The notes beneath the pieces were generated by a model. The model was not told where the DNA came from. It saw only the letters and a list, made by a program, of their open reading frames with translations, and searched no databases. Position numbers and translations under genes: made by a program. Of a DNA stretch of 11,453 nucleotides, positions 1 through 7,228 are shown piece by piece. Within the stretch, counting starts at the first letter, position 1, and every line of letters starts with the position of its first letter. Source of the DNA: a bacterium (GTDB taxonomy: Bacteria > Verrucomicrobiota > Verrucomicrobiia > Chthoniobacterales > Terrimicrobiaceae); the NCBI GenBank assembly GCA_009920585.1, contig RFZT01000048.1, positions 1 through 11,453 of the forward strand, in the 5' to 3' direction.

Positions 1-656
1 AATCCCTGCTCATCCAAGCGGTAGCGATCGTCTTTCTTATCGGTCGCAAAACCGGTGAGCCGGTTTGGTTTCATTGCGGCAGTTACACCTAGGTTACTCC
101 GCGTCCAATCAAATCCCTGATCCTTCGGCTGGGGGAACGAGCAGTGATCCATCCCCATGTGCCACTTGCCCGCGTGACCGGTCGTGTAGCCATTTTGTTT
201 GAGCACATTGGCGAGGGCCAACTCGTTTTCCACCATCCGTCCGCTATACCAAGGCGGCATCATACGATGCAGCTCCCGATTGTATGGCACAGCAGGAATC
301 CCGCCCCGCACATGCGTCCTCTGCGCACGGGCAGGATGAATTCCACTCATGATAGCACATCGACTCGGGGAAGACGTTGGCGCCGCTGCATACGCTTGAC
401 GGAAAAGAACACCCTTTTTTGCTAGAGCATCGATATTCGGCGTCTCCATGGCTGAAGGCTTATCGATGTCGTAACACTTCAAATCTTGCCAACCTAGACT
501 GTCGGCAAGCAACAGAATCACGTTCGGCTTCTCCGGACGAATCGACTCGGGCGTAGGTTGCTGTGCCTGCAGAAAGTCTGCCCCCAGCCCCAAGAGAATT
601 ACCGAAATAATGACTTTTAAATGGCTGATATTCATAAAATACGACGGCATTCTCAT
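1..656 (-). CDS. Sulfatase, Ser-type active site, exported (C-terminal part beyond window)
   Basis: This is the N-terminal half (about 218 codons) of a formylglycine-dependent sulfatase that would remove sulfate esters from a glycan outside the cytoplasm. Numbered from the ATG at 656, a hydrophobic signal peptide spans about residues 10-31 (VIISVILLGLGADFLQA, then QQPTPES). The metal-binding strand LLADSLGW follows near residue 50, the active-site motif SSPSR at 95-99, and GKWHMG near 163. The nucleophile position is Ser, not Cys, so formylglycine would have to be made by a radical-SAM anSME-type enzyme. The usual DD pair is D-S here; the second position is known to vary in the family. Three in-frame ATGs lie at 656, 650 and 635. 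I chose 656 because a purine-rich GAGGAGGGGG lies upstream, though about 15 nt away, which is long. It follows the symporter gene by 154 bp on the same strand. The family call is firm; the substrate is unknown. Confidence 0.93.
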   Translation of the reverse strand, partial: MRMPSYFMNISHLKVIISVILLGLGADFLQAQQPTPESIRPEKPNVILLLADSLGWQDLKCYDIDKPSAMETPNIDALAKKGVLFRQAYAAAPTSSPSRCAIMSGIHPARAQRTHVRGGIPAVPYNRELHRMMPPWYSGRMVENELALANVLKQNGYTTGHAGKWHMGMDHCSFPQPKDQGFDWTRSNLGVTAAMKPNRLTGFATDKKDDRYRLDEQG

Positions 657-762
657 AACACAAAAAATCCGCCCCCTCCTCAAGCCTTTTCACCCCCCAA
701 TTCGCATTCATTCTGCGGACGCCGCTCAAAATGCGAAGCGGGAGATAACCCGAAAGTGTCTG

Positions 763-793
763 CCCCATCAAACTCGTCTTCGAATCGATGGGG
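763..793 (-). terminator. Weak hairpin between symporter and sulfatase genes
   Basis: CCCCATC (763-769) and GATGGGG (787-793) form a perfect 7-bp inverted repeat with a 17-nt loop, 18 nt past the symporter stop codon. Read on the minus strand, an A6 run precedes the hairpin but no T-run follows it. A T6 run lies 4 nt after the hairpin only on the plus strand, where there is no gene to terminate. It may slow or partly end the symporter transcript, or protect its 3' end. The evidence for a true intrinsic terminator is poor. Confidence 0.25.
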
Positions 794-810
794 ACGATTT
801 TTTCAAGTCC

Positions 811-2607
811 TCAGGGATGGCGTCCGTAGGCTTTGAGCTCGTGCGCGTAATCCTGCTGGAGTCGGCGATATGTCCACCAGAATGTGAGGCCGGATAAAGC
901 AACAAGAGCGCACCCGATCCACTTGGACCCAATGAGTAGCTCGCCAATGCCCTGAATGAGTGCAAAGACCGAAACAAGGCAAATGAGCCACGAGAACATC
1001 GTGCGCCAGAAGTCCTCCACGGCGTCGTAGGGCTCGCCGAGTGCTCGGATGACGGGCTTCCAGCCGAACGAAAACGGACGCGCCTTGAGAAGAAACTTCT
1101 TCAGATTTTCCATCGGCTCGGGGGGCGTCAGGAGCGCGACCACGACAGAGGAAATGGTGACTAACACAATGGCCAAAGCGATCCGCGCGCCAGTGAGAGA
1201 TTCGGCGGTAGAGAAGGCCATCCCATCGGGCAGGTTTAGTACCCAAGCCATCGGGCGGTCGAAGGCTTTAAATAAAAGCATGGCAATGACAACACCCCAT
1301 CCCGCAAGGAACCCTGCGACTGCACCAAATCGGTTCATCCGCCACCACATCCATTGCATGAAGTTAATGAGGAATCCGCCCGACCCAAGCACATAGGAAA
1401 TGACGAGCAACTGCTGGATGGAATCAGCCGTAAGAGCGACGACCGCACCGGCAGTCGCAATTAAGAGCGTTGCAACGCGGGAGATGACAACGTAGGTGCG
1501 ATCCGAGCAGTCTGTCTTGATGAATCGACGAAAGATATCGTTCATGAGGTAAGAGGCCCCCCAGTTGAAGAGAGTCGATATCGTTGACAAGAACGCCGCC
1601 AGCATGGCAGCGATGAGAAGACCCCGCATTCCGCTCGGGAGAACCATCATCAGCATCTTAGGATAGGCAGCATCGGCCTTGGCGATTTCGGGAATCAAAA
1701 CCATCGAGCAGAGGGCGACGATGATCCAAGGCCAAGGCATGAGTGCGTAGTAAAGAATGGTATGAAGCAACTGCGCGCCGCTGGCGTGACGGGAGTCCCT
1801 ACAGGCTAGAAGGCGTTGGGCGTTGTAGCCACCACTGGTAGCTACCCCGAGGCCAACAACAATGAAGGTGATCATGTCCCAGAGCGGCAATTTCGCTGGC
1901 ATCATGCTGAGATCCTTTCCAGCCCAACTCGACATCGCGCCCAGACGCTCGACGAGCACATCCAGACCGCCAACAGCAATCACCGACATCACCCCCAGCA
2001 AAATCGTGCCCAGCGTCGCTAGGACCAACTGAAAGAAGTCGGCATAAACCACACCGGACAGGCCGCCAAACACCGAAACCGCGATGCCCACAGCGACAAC
2101 TCCGATCGTAGCGTAAATGCGCTTATCATCAGGCAGGCCGAGAGCCTCAGTCGAAATGGTTTCCATCGCCTTGATCACCCATCCGCAAATGAGCGGGCAA
2201 ATAATCAGCGCGCCGAAAGCTCCACTCCAACCGCGAAGGAGCTTGGCACAGCCTCCGCCGTAGCGGGTCTCGATGAACTCAATGTCGGTAAGGAAAGCCA
2301 TGCGGCGCCAACGACGACCGAAATACACAACCGTGAGGACAGATCCGACAAACGGCGCCCAGAATTGCCATACATACTGAATGCCCTTTTCACGCACGAG
2401 CGAAGTCACCCAAAGCGGCGTATCCGCAGCAAAACTGGTGGCTGCCAGTGAAGCTCCCGCCGCCAACCAATGCAGCGACCGCCCAGACACAAAGAAGGAC
2501 TCCATGCTCTCGCCGCCCGACTTGGTGAAGTAGAGGGCTATGCCAACGGAAATGGCGAGCACGCCAATGATGCTGATATAATCAATCCAGATAAGGGAGT
2601 TTTGCAT
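811..2607 (-). CDS. Sodium:solute symporter (SSS family), probable sugar importer
   Basis: A 598-residue inner-membrane transporter of the SSS family (vSGLT-like), which imports a solute with Na+. The first helix starts near residue 8. The motif SFFVSGRSLHW (37-47) leads into the unwound-helix region AAGASLAATSFAADTP. GGLSGVVYADFFQ (181-193) matches the family signature GGL-x-x-V-x-x-x-D-x-x-Q, and YNAQRLLACRD (261-271) matches the QR-x-L-A segment. The helix around 334-360 (AMLAAFLSTISTLFNWGAS, then LMNDIF) carries the Ser/Thr positions expected at the Na2 site. The C-terminus has an amphipathic linker (about 500-540) and one or two further helices ending near residue 585, typical of the longer SSS members in PVC bacteria. 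It lies between a GH95 glycosidase and sulfatases, so the cargo is probably a desulfated sugar or short oligosaccharide, perhaps fucose-containing. That is inference from context; SSS substrates cannot be read from sequence. No Shine-Dalgarno precedes ATG 2607; the leader is structured instead. Confidence 0.94.
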   Translation of the reverse strand: MQNSLIWIDYISIIGVLAISVGIALYFTKSGGESMESFFVSGRSLHWLAAGASLAATSFAADTPLWVTSLVREKGIQYVWQFWAPFVGSVLTVVYFGRRWRRMAFLTDIEFIETRYGGGCAKLLRGWSGAFGALIICPLICGWVIKAMETISTEALGLPDDKRIYATIGVVAVGIAVSVFGGLSGVVYADFFQLVLATLGTILLGVMSVIAVGGLDVLVERLGAMSSWAGKDLSMMPAKLPLWDMITFIVVGLGVATSGGYNAQRLLACRDSRHASGAQLLHTILYYALMPWPWIIVALCSMVLIPEIAKADAAYPKMLMMVLPSGMRGLLIAAMLAAFLSTISTLFNWGASYLMNDIFRRFIKTDCSDRTYVVISRVATLLIATAGAVVALTADSIQQLLVISYVLGSGGFLINFMQWMWWRMNRFGAVAGFLAGWGVVIAMLLFKAFDRPMAWVLNLPDGMAFSTAESLTGARIALAIVLVTISSVVVALLTPPEPMENLKKFLLKARPFSFGWKPVIRALGEPYDAVEDFWRTMFSWLICLVSVFALIQGIGELLIGSKWIGCALVALSGLTFWWTYRRLQQDYAHELKAYGRHP

Positions 2608-2611
2608 AAAG

Positions 2612-2651
2612 CGAGGAGGTTTTTGGAGCTGCTCCTCGAAAGTTGCGAGGA
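2612..2651 (-). promoter_or_regulatory. Symporter mRNA leader with two mutually exclusive hairpins
   Basis: Read 5' to 3' on the minus strand, the leader carries TCCTCG (2651-2646), CGAGGAG (2638-2632) and CTCCTCG (2618-2612), and the ATG begins 4 nt later at 2607. The middle element can pair with the upstream one (6 bp, 7-nt loop) or the downstream one (7 bp, 13-nt loop), but not both. The second fold places a stem directly against the start codon and hides the only SD-like sequence, GAGGAG. This is the geometry of a translational switch. Three short complementary G/C-rich blocks could also arise by chance, and no known riboswitch class is recognised. Confidence 0.35.
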
Positions 2652-2657
2652 TTTCAG

Positions 2658-2686
2658 ATCCTACCGAGTTTAACTGGGGCGGGCAA
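2658..2686 (-). promoter_or_regulatory. Possible promoter for the symporter gene
   Basis: On the minus strand TTGCCC (2686-2681) and TAGGAT (2663-2658) are separated by 17 nt. Each matches the sigma70 consensus at 4 of 6 positions, and the start codon lies about 50 nt downstream. It would place the paired leader hairpins in the transcribed 5' UTR. The boxes are weak, so this is a suggestion. Confidence 0.25.
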
Positions 2687-2722
2687 CTTCAAATCCCCTT
2701 CCGCCAGATTTCCCGACTGGAT

Positions 2723-2754
2723 CGAGAGACTTTCAAAAAAGTTTACGTCTCTCG
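2723..2754. repeat. 8-bp perfect inverted repeat between GH95 and symporter genes
   Basis: CGAGAGAC (2723-2730) and GTCTCTCG (2747-2754) are exact reverse complements with a 16-nt AT-rich spacer. The repeat lies about 37 bp past the glycosidase stop codon and 140 bp before the symporter ATG. No T-run follows on the minus strand, so a classical terminator is unlikely. It could be a transcript-end stabilising hairpin or a two-half-site operator for a regulator of the cluster. Confidence 0.4.
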
Positions 2755-2790
2755 CGCCAACCAGAGGCCATTCGGGTTTGCCCGCAGCTT

Positions 2791-5169
2791 TTAAATCGAA
2801 GCGACAAAAGCGGACTCATGGAAAACGCCCTCTAGCGAGTGAACGATCCCCTCAGGCGATTCGACGGACTCACTTTGAAGTTCCAAGCTCTTGCCGCGAT
2901 CATTGCCGAAAAGCACACGGCGGTTTTCCCCGGTGAAACGGGCGCGCCACCAACCTTGGGTGCGATCCCACTCGAGATCAAGACATCCGCCACCCCGCAA
3001 CCGAAGGCCTTTGAGGCTGCCCCGACGCCAACTCCATGGAAGAGCAGGAAGCAAACGGAGCATGCCTGGCGTCGAGAAAGCGAGCATTTCGTAGACCGCC
3101 GAAGTGATGCCATTGTTCGCCTCGGTCTGAACAAGCGGGCGGGGTCCCTTGCGGTAATCCATGGTGATGCCCATATCGCGAAGATCGTTATGAGCAGTAA
3201 AGAGGTTCACTCCCACGACGGAGCGGCAGAGGAGCTGAAGGGATTGCAACGCGCGGCCGGGTTTGCCGAGGCGCGAGTAGATGTGCGCCATGTGCGAAAG
3301 CGACCAACCTGTCTGGTCCGCCAAACCGACGACGAGGCGTTTCTCAACCGCCACGCGGCAGGCCTCGAACAACTCGGTGTTGTCGGGCGTGATCTCGAAA
3401 CCAGGGAAAAGCGGATAGAGATGCGAGAGATGGCGGTGGTGGTAGTTGTCCTTCTGGCGCGGGTCCACCCACTCGGCGATCGCACCATCCTCGTTGATGC
3501 GATAGGGCGGGAGCTTTTGGAGCATCCCCTGCCAGCGCTTCGTATCCTCGTTGTCGCCACCCTCGATGAGGCGCACGGCTTCGATGAGGTTGCCCAACAC
3601 CTCGCGAACGAGAGCAAAATCCATCGTGGCATCCACGCAGATGCGGGCTGGATGGCCCTTGGCGGTGACATGACCCAACGGATGGTTTTCCGGCGAGTTG
3701 CCAGGGTAGCTGTGCAGGAGTCCGTCCTTGCCCTCAACGAGGAAGTCCTCGTAGAAACAGGCAACCTCTCTAATGAACGGGATCGCGCGCTTGGCAAGAA
3801 ACTCACGGTCGCCGGTGTGGAGCCAATAATCGAAATAAATCTGGGCGAGCCAGGCCCCGCTTCCAGTCCAAAATTGAACGTGGGCCTGAAGGTTCTTTTT
3901 CAGGCCGCACTCGGGCGACATATAGAGCGGAGGAAGAATGCCTCGGCAGGCGAACATGTTTTTCGCATTCGTTCGGAAGTCGTCCATGCGTTCCTCGAGC
4001 AGATCGAAAACGCCCTCGACACACTCGGGCAGGCCGCCGGGCAAGGCTGGCCAGATGGCCATCTGGAGGTTTTCATTAAAGAAAAACGTGCACCACCATG
4101 GCGGGAGATAGTTGCCATTCCAGATGCCTTGAAGGTTCGGAGGGAGAGTGCCTTTGTTGGCAGAGGCAATGAGCAAGTAGCGGCCGAAATTGGCGAGCCG
4201 CGCGAGCAACGCGTCGGGCACATCGCCACGGTAGGCCTTGAGCAGAAGCTCGTCATTGGAAAGTTCCGCACTGTCCACATCGAGATCGAGCACACAGCGG
4301 CCGTAGCGTTCGCTGTGGATCGCCTCATGGCGGGCCTGCAGGTCGGTGCGAGCCACTAGAACGGCAAGTCTTTCGGTCTCCGCCTTCAACTGCTCCGGCG
4401 TGGGGGCGATGAGCATGTTGGCGACAATGCGGCAACCGGGCTTGGGAGTGACACGCACGGTATGACCGCCAACGCGGGCGGACTCCAGATCCCCCCAGTG
4501 GGCAATCACGGTGCAGGACACCTCATCCGGACCATCGAAGCGCGAGGCGAGCCAACCGGGGCCGAAGGTTGTGGTCTGGCGAATGTTCAAAGGCTGTTGG
4601 CGGTCGGTGTGGTCGATAGCTTCCGCGAGGTCCTGCGGGGCAAACCACAACATCATCTCGGCGGGCGCGCCACCTTCCTCGCAGGGGTTGAGCACAAAGC
4701 AGGCATCGGCCGAGGAGACAAATGCGGTACGTTGGAATTGTTGGCCGTTGAGCTGCCAATCCACCCCAGCAACGCCTTTCGAGAAATCAAGCCAGCGACG
4801 GTAGCTGCGGAAGGCTCCGGGAATCTCGCGGCGGATGTTCAAAACCGGGCCGGGGATGTAGTGCGCACTGTCGGCGATGTAGCCGAGTTCGCGCCAAGCA
4901 CGGCGATAGACATCGTTCGCCGTGCCGAAATCCCCCGCATCTAGGAGGCTTCGAACCTCAGCGAGCATGTGGGAACTTTCGGGGAGTTCCGGCGAACTGG
5001 CGCCGCCGAAATAGCGCTCATGGTTGAAAAGAATGCGTTCATGGGCGAGACCGCCAAATTGCATCGCTCCGAGTTCGCCATTTCCAAGCGGCGAGGCGTC
5101 ACGCCAATCAAAAGCCGCGCTCTCCATCCACGACGAGTGGATGCCTTGGAATTCTTGTTTTTGGATCAT
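2791..5169 (-). CDS. Glycoside hydrolase family 95 (alpha-L-fucosidase type), cytoplasmic
   Basis: A 792-residue protein with the full GH95 layout, a family of inverting alpha-L-fucosidases that also includes alpha-L-galactosidases. The N-terminal beta-domain opens with ASPLGNGELGAMQFGG (25-40). The (alpha/alpha)6 barrel contains LPPNLQGIWN (342-351), FFNENLQM (363-370) supplying the Asn-x-Asn pair (N365, N367), SPEN (492-495) with the expected general acid E494, and HHRHLSHLYPLFPG (577-590). Where family members carry an Asp that acts as base with the two Asn (in the sequence QxDxNxG), this protein has QTEANNG (681-687), so Glu683 replaces Asp. A beta-sandwich occupies about the last 90 residues. 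There is no signal peptide and the N-terminus fits the family start, so the enzyme should act in the cytoplasm after import. It starts 67 bp after the upstream sulfatase gene and is probably cotranscribed with it. The family call is strong; the substrate is less certain because of the Glu change. Confidence 0.92.
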   Translation of the reverse strand: MIQKQEFQGIHSSWMESAAFDWRDASPLGNGELGAMQFGGLAHERILFNHERYFGGASSPELPESSHMLAEVRSLLDAGDFGTANDVYRRAWRELGYIADSAHYIPGPVLNIRREIPGAFRSYRRWLDFSKGVAGVDWQLNGQQFQRTAFVSSADACFVLNPCEEGGAPAEMMLWFAPQDLAEAIDHTDRQQPLNIRQTTTFGPGWLASRFDGPDEVSCTVIAHWGDLESARVGGHTVRVTPKPGCRIVANMLIAPTPEQLKAETERLAVLVARTDLQARHEAIHSERYGRCVLDLDVDSAELSNDELLLKAYRGDVPDALLARLANFGRYLLIASANKGTLPPNLQGIWNGNYLPPWWCTFFFNENLQMAIWPALPGGLPECVEGVFDLLEERMDDFRTNAKNMFACRGILPPLYMSPECGLKKNLQAHVQFWTGSGAWLAQIYFDYWLHTGDREFLAKRAIPFIREVACFYEDFLVEGKDGLLHSYPGNSPENHPLGHVTAKGHPARICVDATMDFALVREVLGNLIEAVRLIEGGDNEDTKRWQGMLQKLPPYRINEDGAIAEWVDPRQKDNYHHRHLSHLYPLFPGFEITPDNTELFEACRVAVEKRLVVGLADQTGWSLSHMAHIYSRLGKPGRALQSLQLLCRSVVGVNLFTAHNDLRDMGITMDYRKGPRPLVQTEANNGITSAVYEMLAFSTPGMLRLLPALPWSWRRGSLKGLRLRGGGCLDLEWDRTQGWWRARFTGENRRVLFGNDRGKSLELQSESVESPEGIVHSLEGVFHESAFVASI

Positions 5170-5236
5170 AGAAATTTTAAAAAAAGGGATACGATTTACC
5201 TTCGCTTGACCTTAAATACCAGAGGCAATCGAAAAA

Positions 5237-7075
5237 TTATTTCCCCGTCCCCGCTGCGACGGGGGCAATACGGCAGAAGTAGGCTCCTTGCGGCTTGCCT
5301 GAGGGACGCTGACCGGAAATCAAAGGCTCGAAGAAAAAGTCGCCTACCGGAATCTCCACATTCATACGCACCGCCACATCTCCTTTCGCGATTTTTTGAG
5401 CTAAATTTTTGCCGCCGATATCCAACGTGACTTCCCCTTCTGAAAATGGGGTGTCATCGCCTAGACCGACGGGATGCTGTCGGATTTCAACGGTGTAGTT
5501 GCCGGCCGTCTCGTTATGCATCATCCAACCCCCAGTCGCCCCATCGACACCGGAAGACTTGCCCCCAGAGATCCATGCCTTCACGGCATCTTGACTGCAC
5601 CCAGCGCCGCCGTTCAAAGGTTCTTGCGTTGTATGACTGGGTTGCCAGTCCATGAGGGTCAACTCCACTGGACCTTGGCCGGATCGACCCATAAAGAGCG
5701 GCTGTAGCGTCATGGCATCGCCCATCACCCCATTCCACCATTCGAGATAGGTCGCGCGCAGACTCTCGCTGACCTCGGGATTTTCTTTCGAAATGTCCTT
5801 GGATTCACCGGGGTCGGCTTGCAGGTCATAGAGCTCCTTACCGTTGACGAGGCTGTAGCGCTGGTTGCGGATGGAGGAGCTCTTGAAGGGCAATTTATCC
5901 ACGGGTGTTCCTGAGGGCCAGCGAGCGACGTGCATGGGGATGGTGCGATCCGTCCAATCCGTAGGCTGTTTTCCAGTGATCAGGATAGGAAGAAGCGAGC
6001 GTCCGTCGGTCTTTGGGAACTTCGATAAATCCAAGCCGCAAATTTCACCCAGCGTAGGCAAAACATCATACATGCCGGCCAAAGTGTTCACCGTGCTCCC
6101 AGCCGGGAATCGTCCCTTCCACGAAAAAACCGCCGGCACACGAACCCCACCTTGATATGGGCAGGCTTTCGAACCGCGCAAACCTCCTGAGAAATCGGCC
6201 ATGGAAGATCCATTGTCTCCCATAAAAATGACCACCGTATTGCGATCGAGACCGTCTTTCGCAAAGGACTCCAAGAGTTTCCCGACTTGAGCATCGATAT
6301 TAGCAATCATCCCGTAGAATTTCGCGACCTCTTCTTTCAAGCCCATGGCGCGGTAGGGAGCGGCCCACTCGTCCGAGATTTGGTGCGGCCCATGAGGCGC
6401 ATTGAGAGGTATGTAACAAAACCACGGCTTTTTGTCTTTTTCGATCCAGCGCTGAGCTTCACTCACAAAGACATCGGTCATGTAGCCTTTGAACGGCTTC
6501 CACTCGCCATTTTCCTGAAGATAAGGGTCAAACATCGTGCTGCCCCAGTAGTCCGGCGTTTGACCGACCCCACCGCCACCTATGAGCAAAGAATGGTCAA
6601 ATCCGCGGTCGTTGGGATGGAATACGCTCGACTCGCCAAGATGCCACTTGCCGAAAATCGCCGTCCGGTAGCCGGCTTGTTTAAAAGCATCCGCCATGAT
6701 CGGCACGCCGGCCCGCAGCAGATTTCTTCCCTCGATCGTATGAGTGACAGAAGAACGAAACTCATGTCGACCGGTCATGAGAGCCGCGCGGGTCGGAGAG
6801 CAAGTCGGACTGGCGATAAAATCCGTGAATCGCACACCGCCCGCCGCGAGCGCGTCGAGATTAGGAGTTTTAAGATTAGGATTGCCCTGAAAAGCGGCGT
6901 CACCAAAACCTTGGTCATCGGTTAAAATCAGTAAAACATTCGGCTGCGACTGGCTCGCATCTCGGTCGGCGGGGGCCGCTAAGATCGGATGCAGGAGAGT
7001 GAGCATCGAAATGCAGAAAATGCCAACTAGTGTTTGTGATTTCATTTGATTGATTGTGCCCGCGCCATAAGACAT
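5237..7075 (-). CDS. Arylsulfatase-type sulfatase, Cys-type active site, exported
   Basis: A 612-residue sulfatase hydrolysing sulfate esters outside the cytoplasm. From ATG 7075 it has a signal peptide with hydrophobic core at about 16-33, ending ILAAPAD. The metal site LLILTDDQGFGD (48-59) has both Asp. The active site CSPTR is at 92-96, where Cys92 becomes formylglycine. FGKWHLGE (141-148), NAPHGPH (225-231), FMGDNGS (284-290) and GLRGSK (298-303) are further sulfatase landmarks. ELYDLQADPGESKDI (414-428) closes the sulfatase fold, and an extra region of about 140 residues (470-610, ending near GAYFCRI) looks like an accessory beta-rich domain. ATG 7075 has GGAGGGG at 7088-7082 with 8-nt spacing to GGAGG, favouring it; ATG 7045 would give a more standard signal peptide (MKSQTLVG...) but has no SD. 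It is the first gene of the glycan cluster. The sulfatase call is firm; subfamily and substrate are not determined. Confidence 0.95.
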   Translation of the reverse strand: MSYGAGTINQMKSQTLVGIFCISMLTLLHPILAAPADRDASQSQPNVLLILTDDQGFGDAAFQGNPNLKTPNLDALAAGGVRFTDFIASPTCSPTRAALMTGRHEFRSSVTHTIEGRNLLRAGVPIMADAFKQAGYRTAIFGKWHLGESSVFHPNDRGFDHSLLIGGGGVGQTPDYWGSTMFDPYLQENGEWKPFKGYMTDVFVSEAQRWIEKDKKPWFCYIPLNAPHGPHQISDEWAAPYRAMGLKEEVAKFYGMIANIDAQVGKLLESFAKDGLDRNTVVIFMGDNGSSMADFSGGLRGSKACPYQGGVRVPAVFSWKGRFPAGSTVNTLAGMYDVLPTLGEICGLDLSKFPKTDGRSLLPILITGKQPTDWTDRTIPMHVARWPSGTPVDKLPFKSSSIRNQRYSLVNGKELYDLQADPGESKDISKENPEVSESLRATYLEWWNGVMGDAMTLQPLFMGRSGQGPVELTLMDWQPSHTTQEPLNGGAGCSQDAVKAWISGGKSSGVDGATGGWMMHNETAGNYTVEIRQHPVGLGDDTPFSEGEVTLDIGGKNLAQKIAKGDVAVRMNVEIPVGDFFFEPLISGQRPSGKPQGAYFCRIAPVAAGTGK

Positions 7076-7081
7076 CCGCCA

Positions 7082-7088
7082 CCCCTCC
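7082..7088 (-). promoter_or_regulatory. Ribosome binding site of the Cys-type sulfatase gene
   Basis: GGAGGGG on the minus strand, with GGAGG ending 8 nt before the ATG at 7075. It is the only well-placed Shine-Dalgarno of the major genes here, and it favours the start at 7075 over the in-frame ATG at 7045. Confidence 0.55.
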
Positions 7089-7228
7089 GAACTACTTCCC
7101 CAGTGCTGTTGTGCTGAAAAAGCCCGGATCTGGCCGATGCAACAATTGCGGACCTTGATCCGAAATGGGTTTGAGATGCCATCAAGAACTTTTAGTTACC
7201 AACATCACTTCGGATTGAAAAGTCATTT

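Noticed and set aside
460..771. A 103-codon minus-strand frame across the start of the left sulfatase
   Set aside because: It overlaps the sulfatase signal-peptide region in another frame and lacks family features, while the sulfatase frame shows a signal peptide and catalytic motifs.
2839..4359. A 506-codon open frame on the plus strand
   Set aside because: It lies wholly antisense to the GH95 gene, whose family motifs are unmistakable. Its translation shows the composition of a reversed codon pattern and no domain.
6287..6925. A 212-codon plus-strand open frame
   Set aside because: It is antisense to the N-terminal half of the Cys-type sulfatase, which carries the active-site motifs; the translation is Arg-rich with no recognisable domain.
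7076..7228. Regulatory site upstream of the sulfatase cluster from ATCCGAA/TTCGGAT arms
   Set aside because: The 7-bp arms at 7158-7164 and 7209-7215 are 44 nt apart, too far for a simple operator and not rare enough to stand out; no convincing promoter boxes accompany them.
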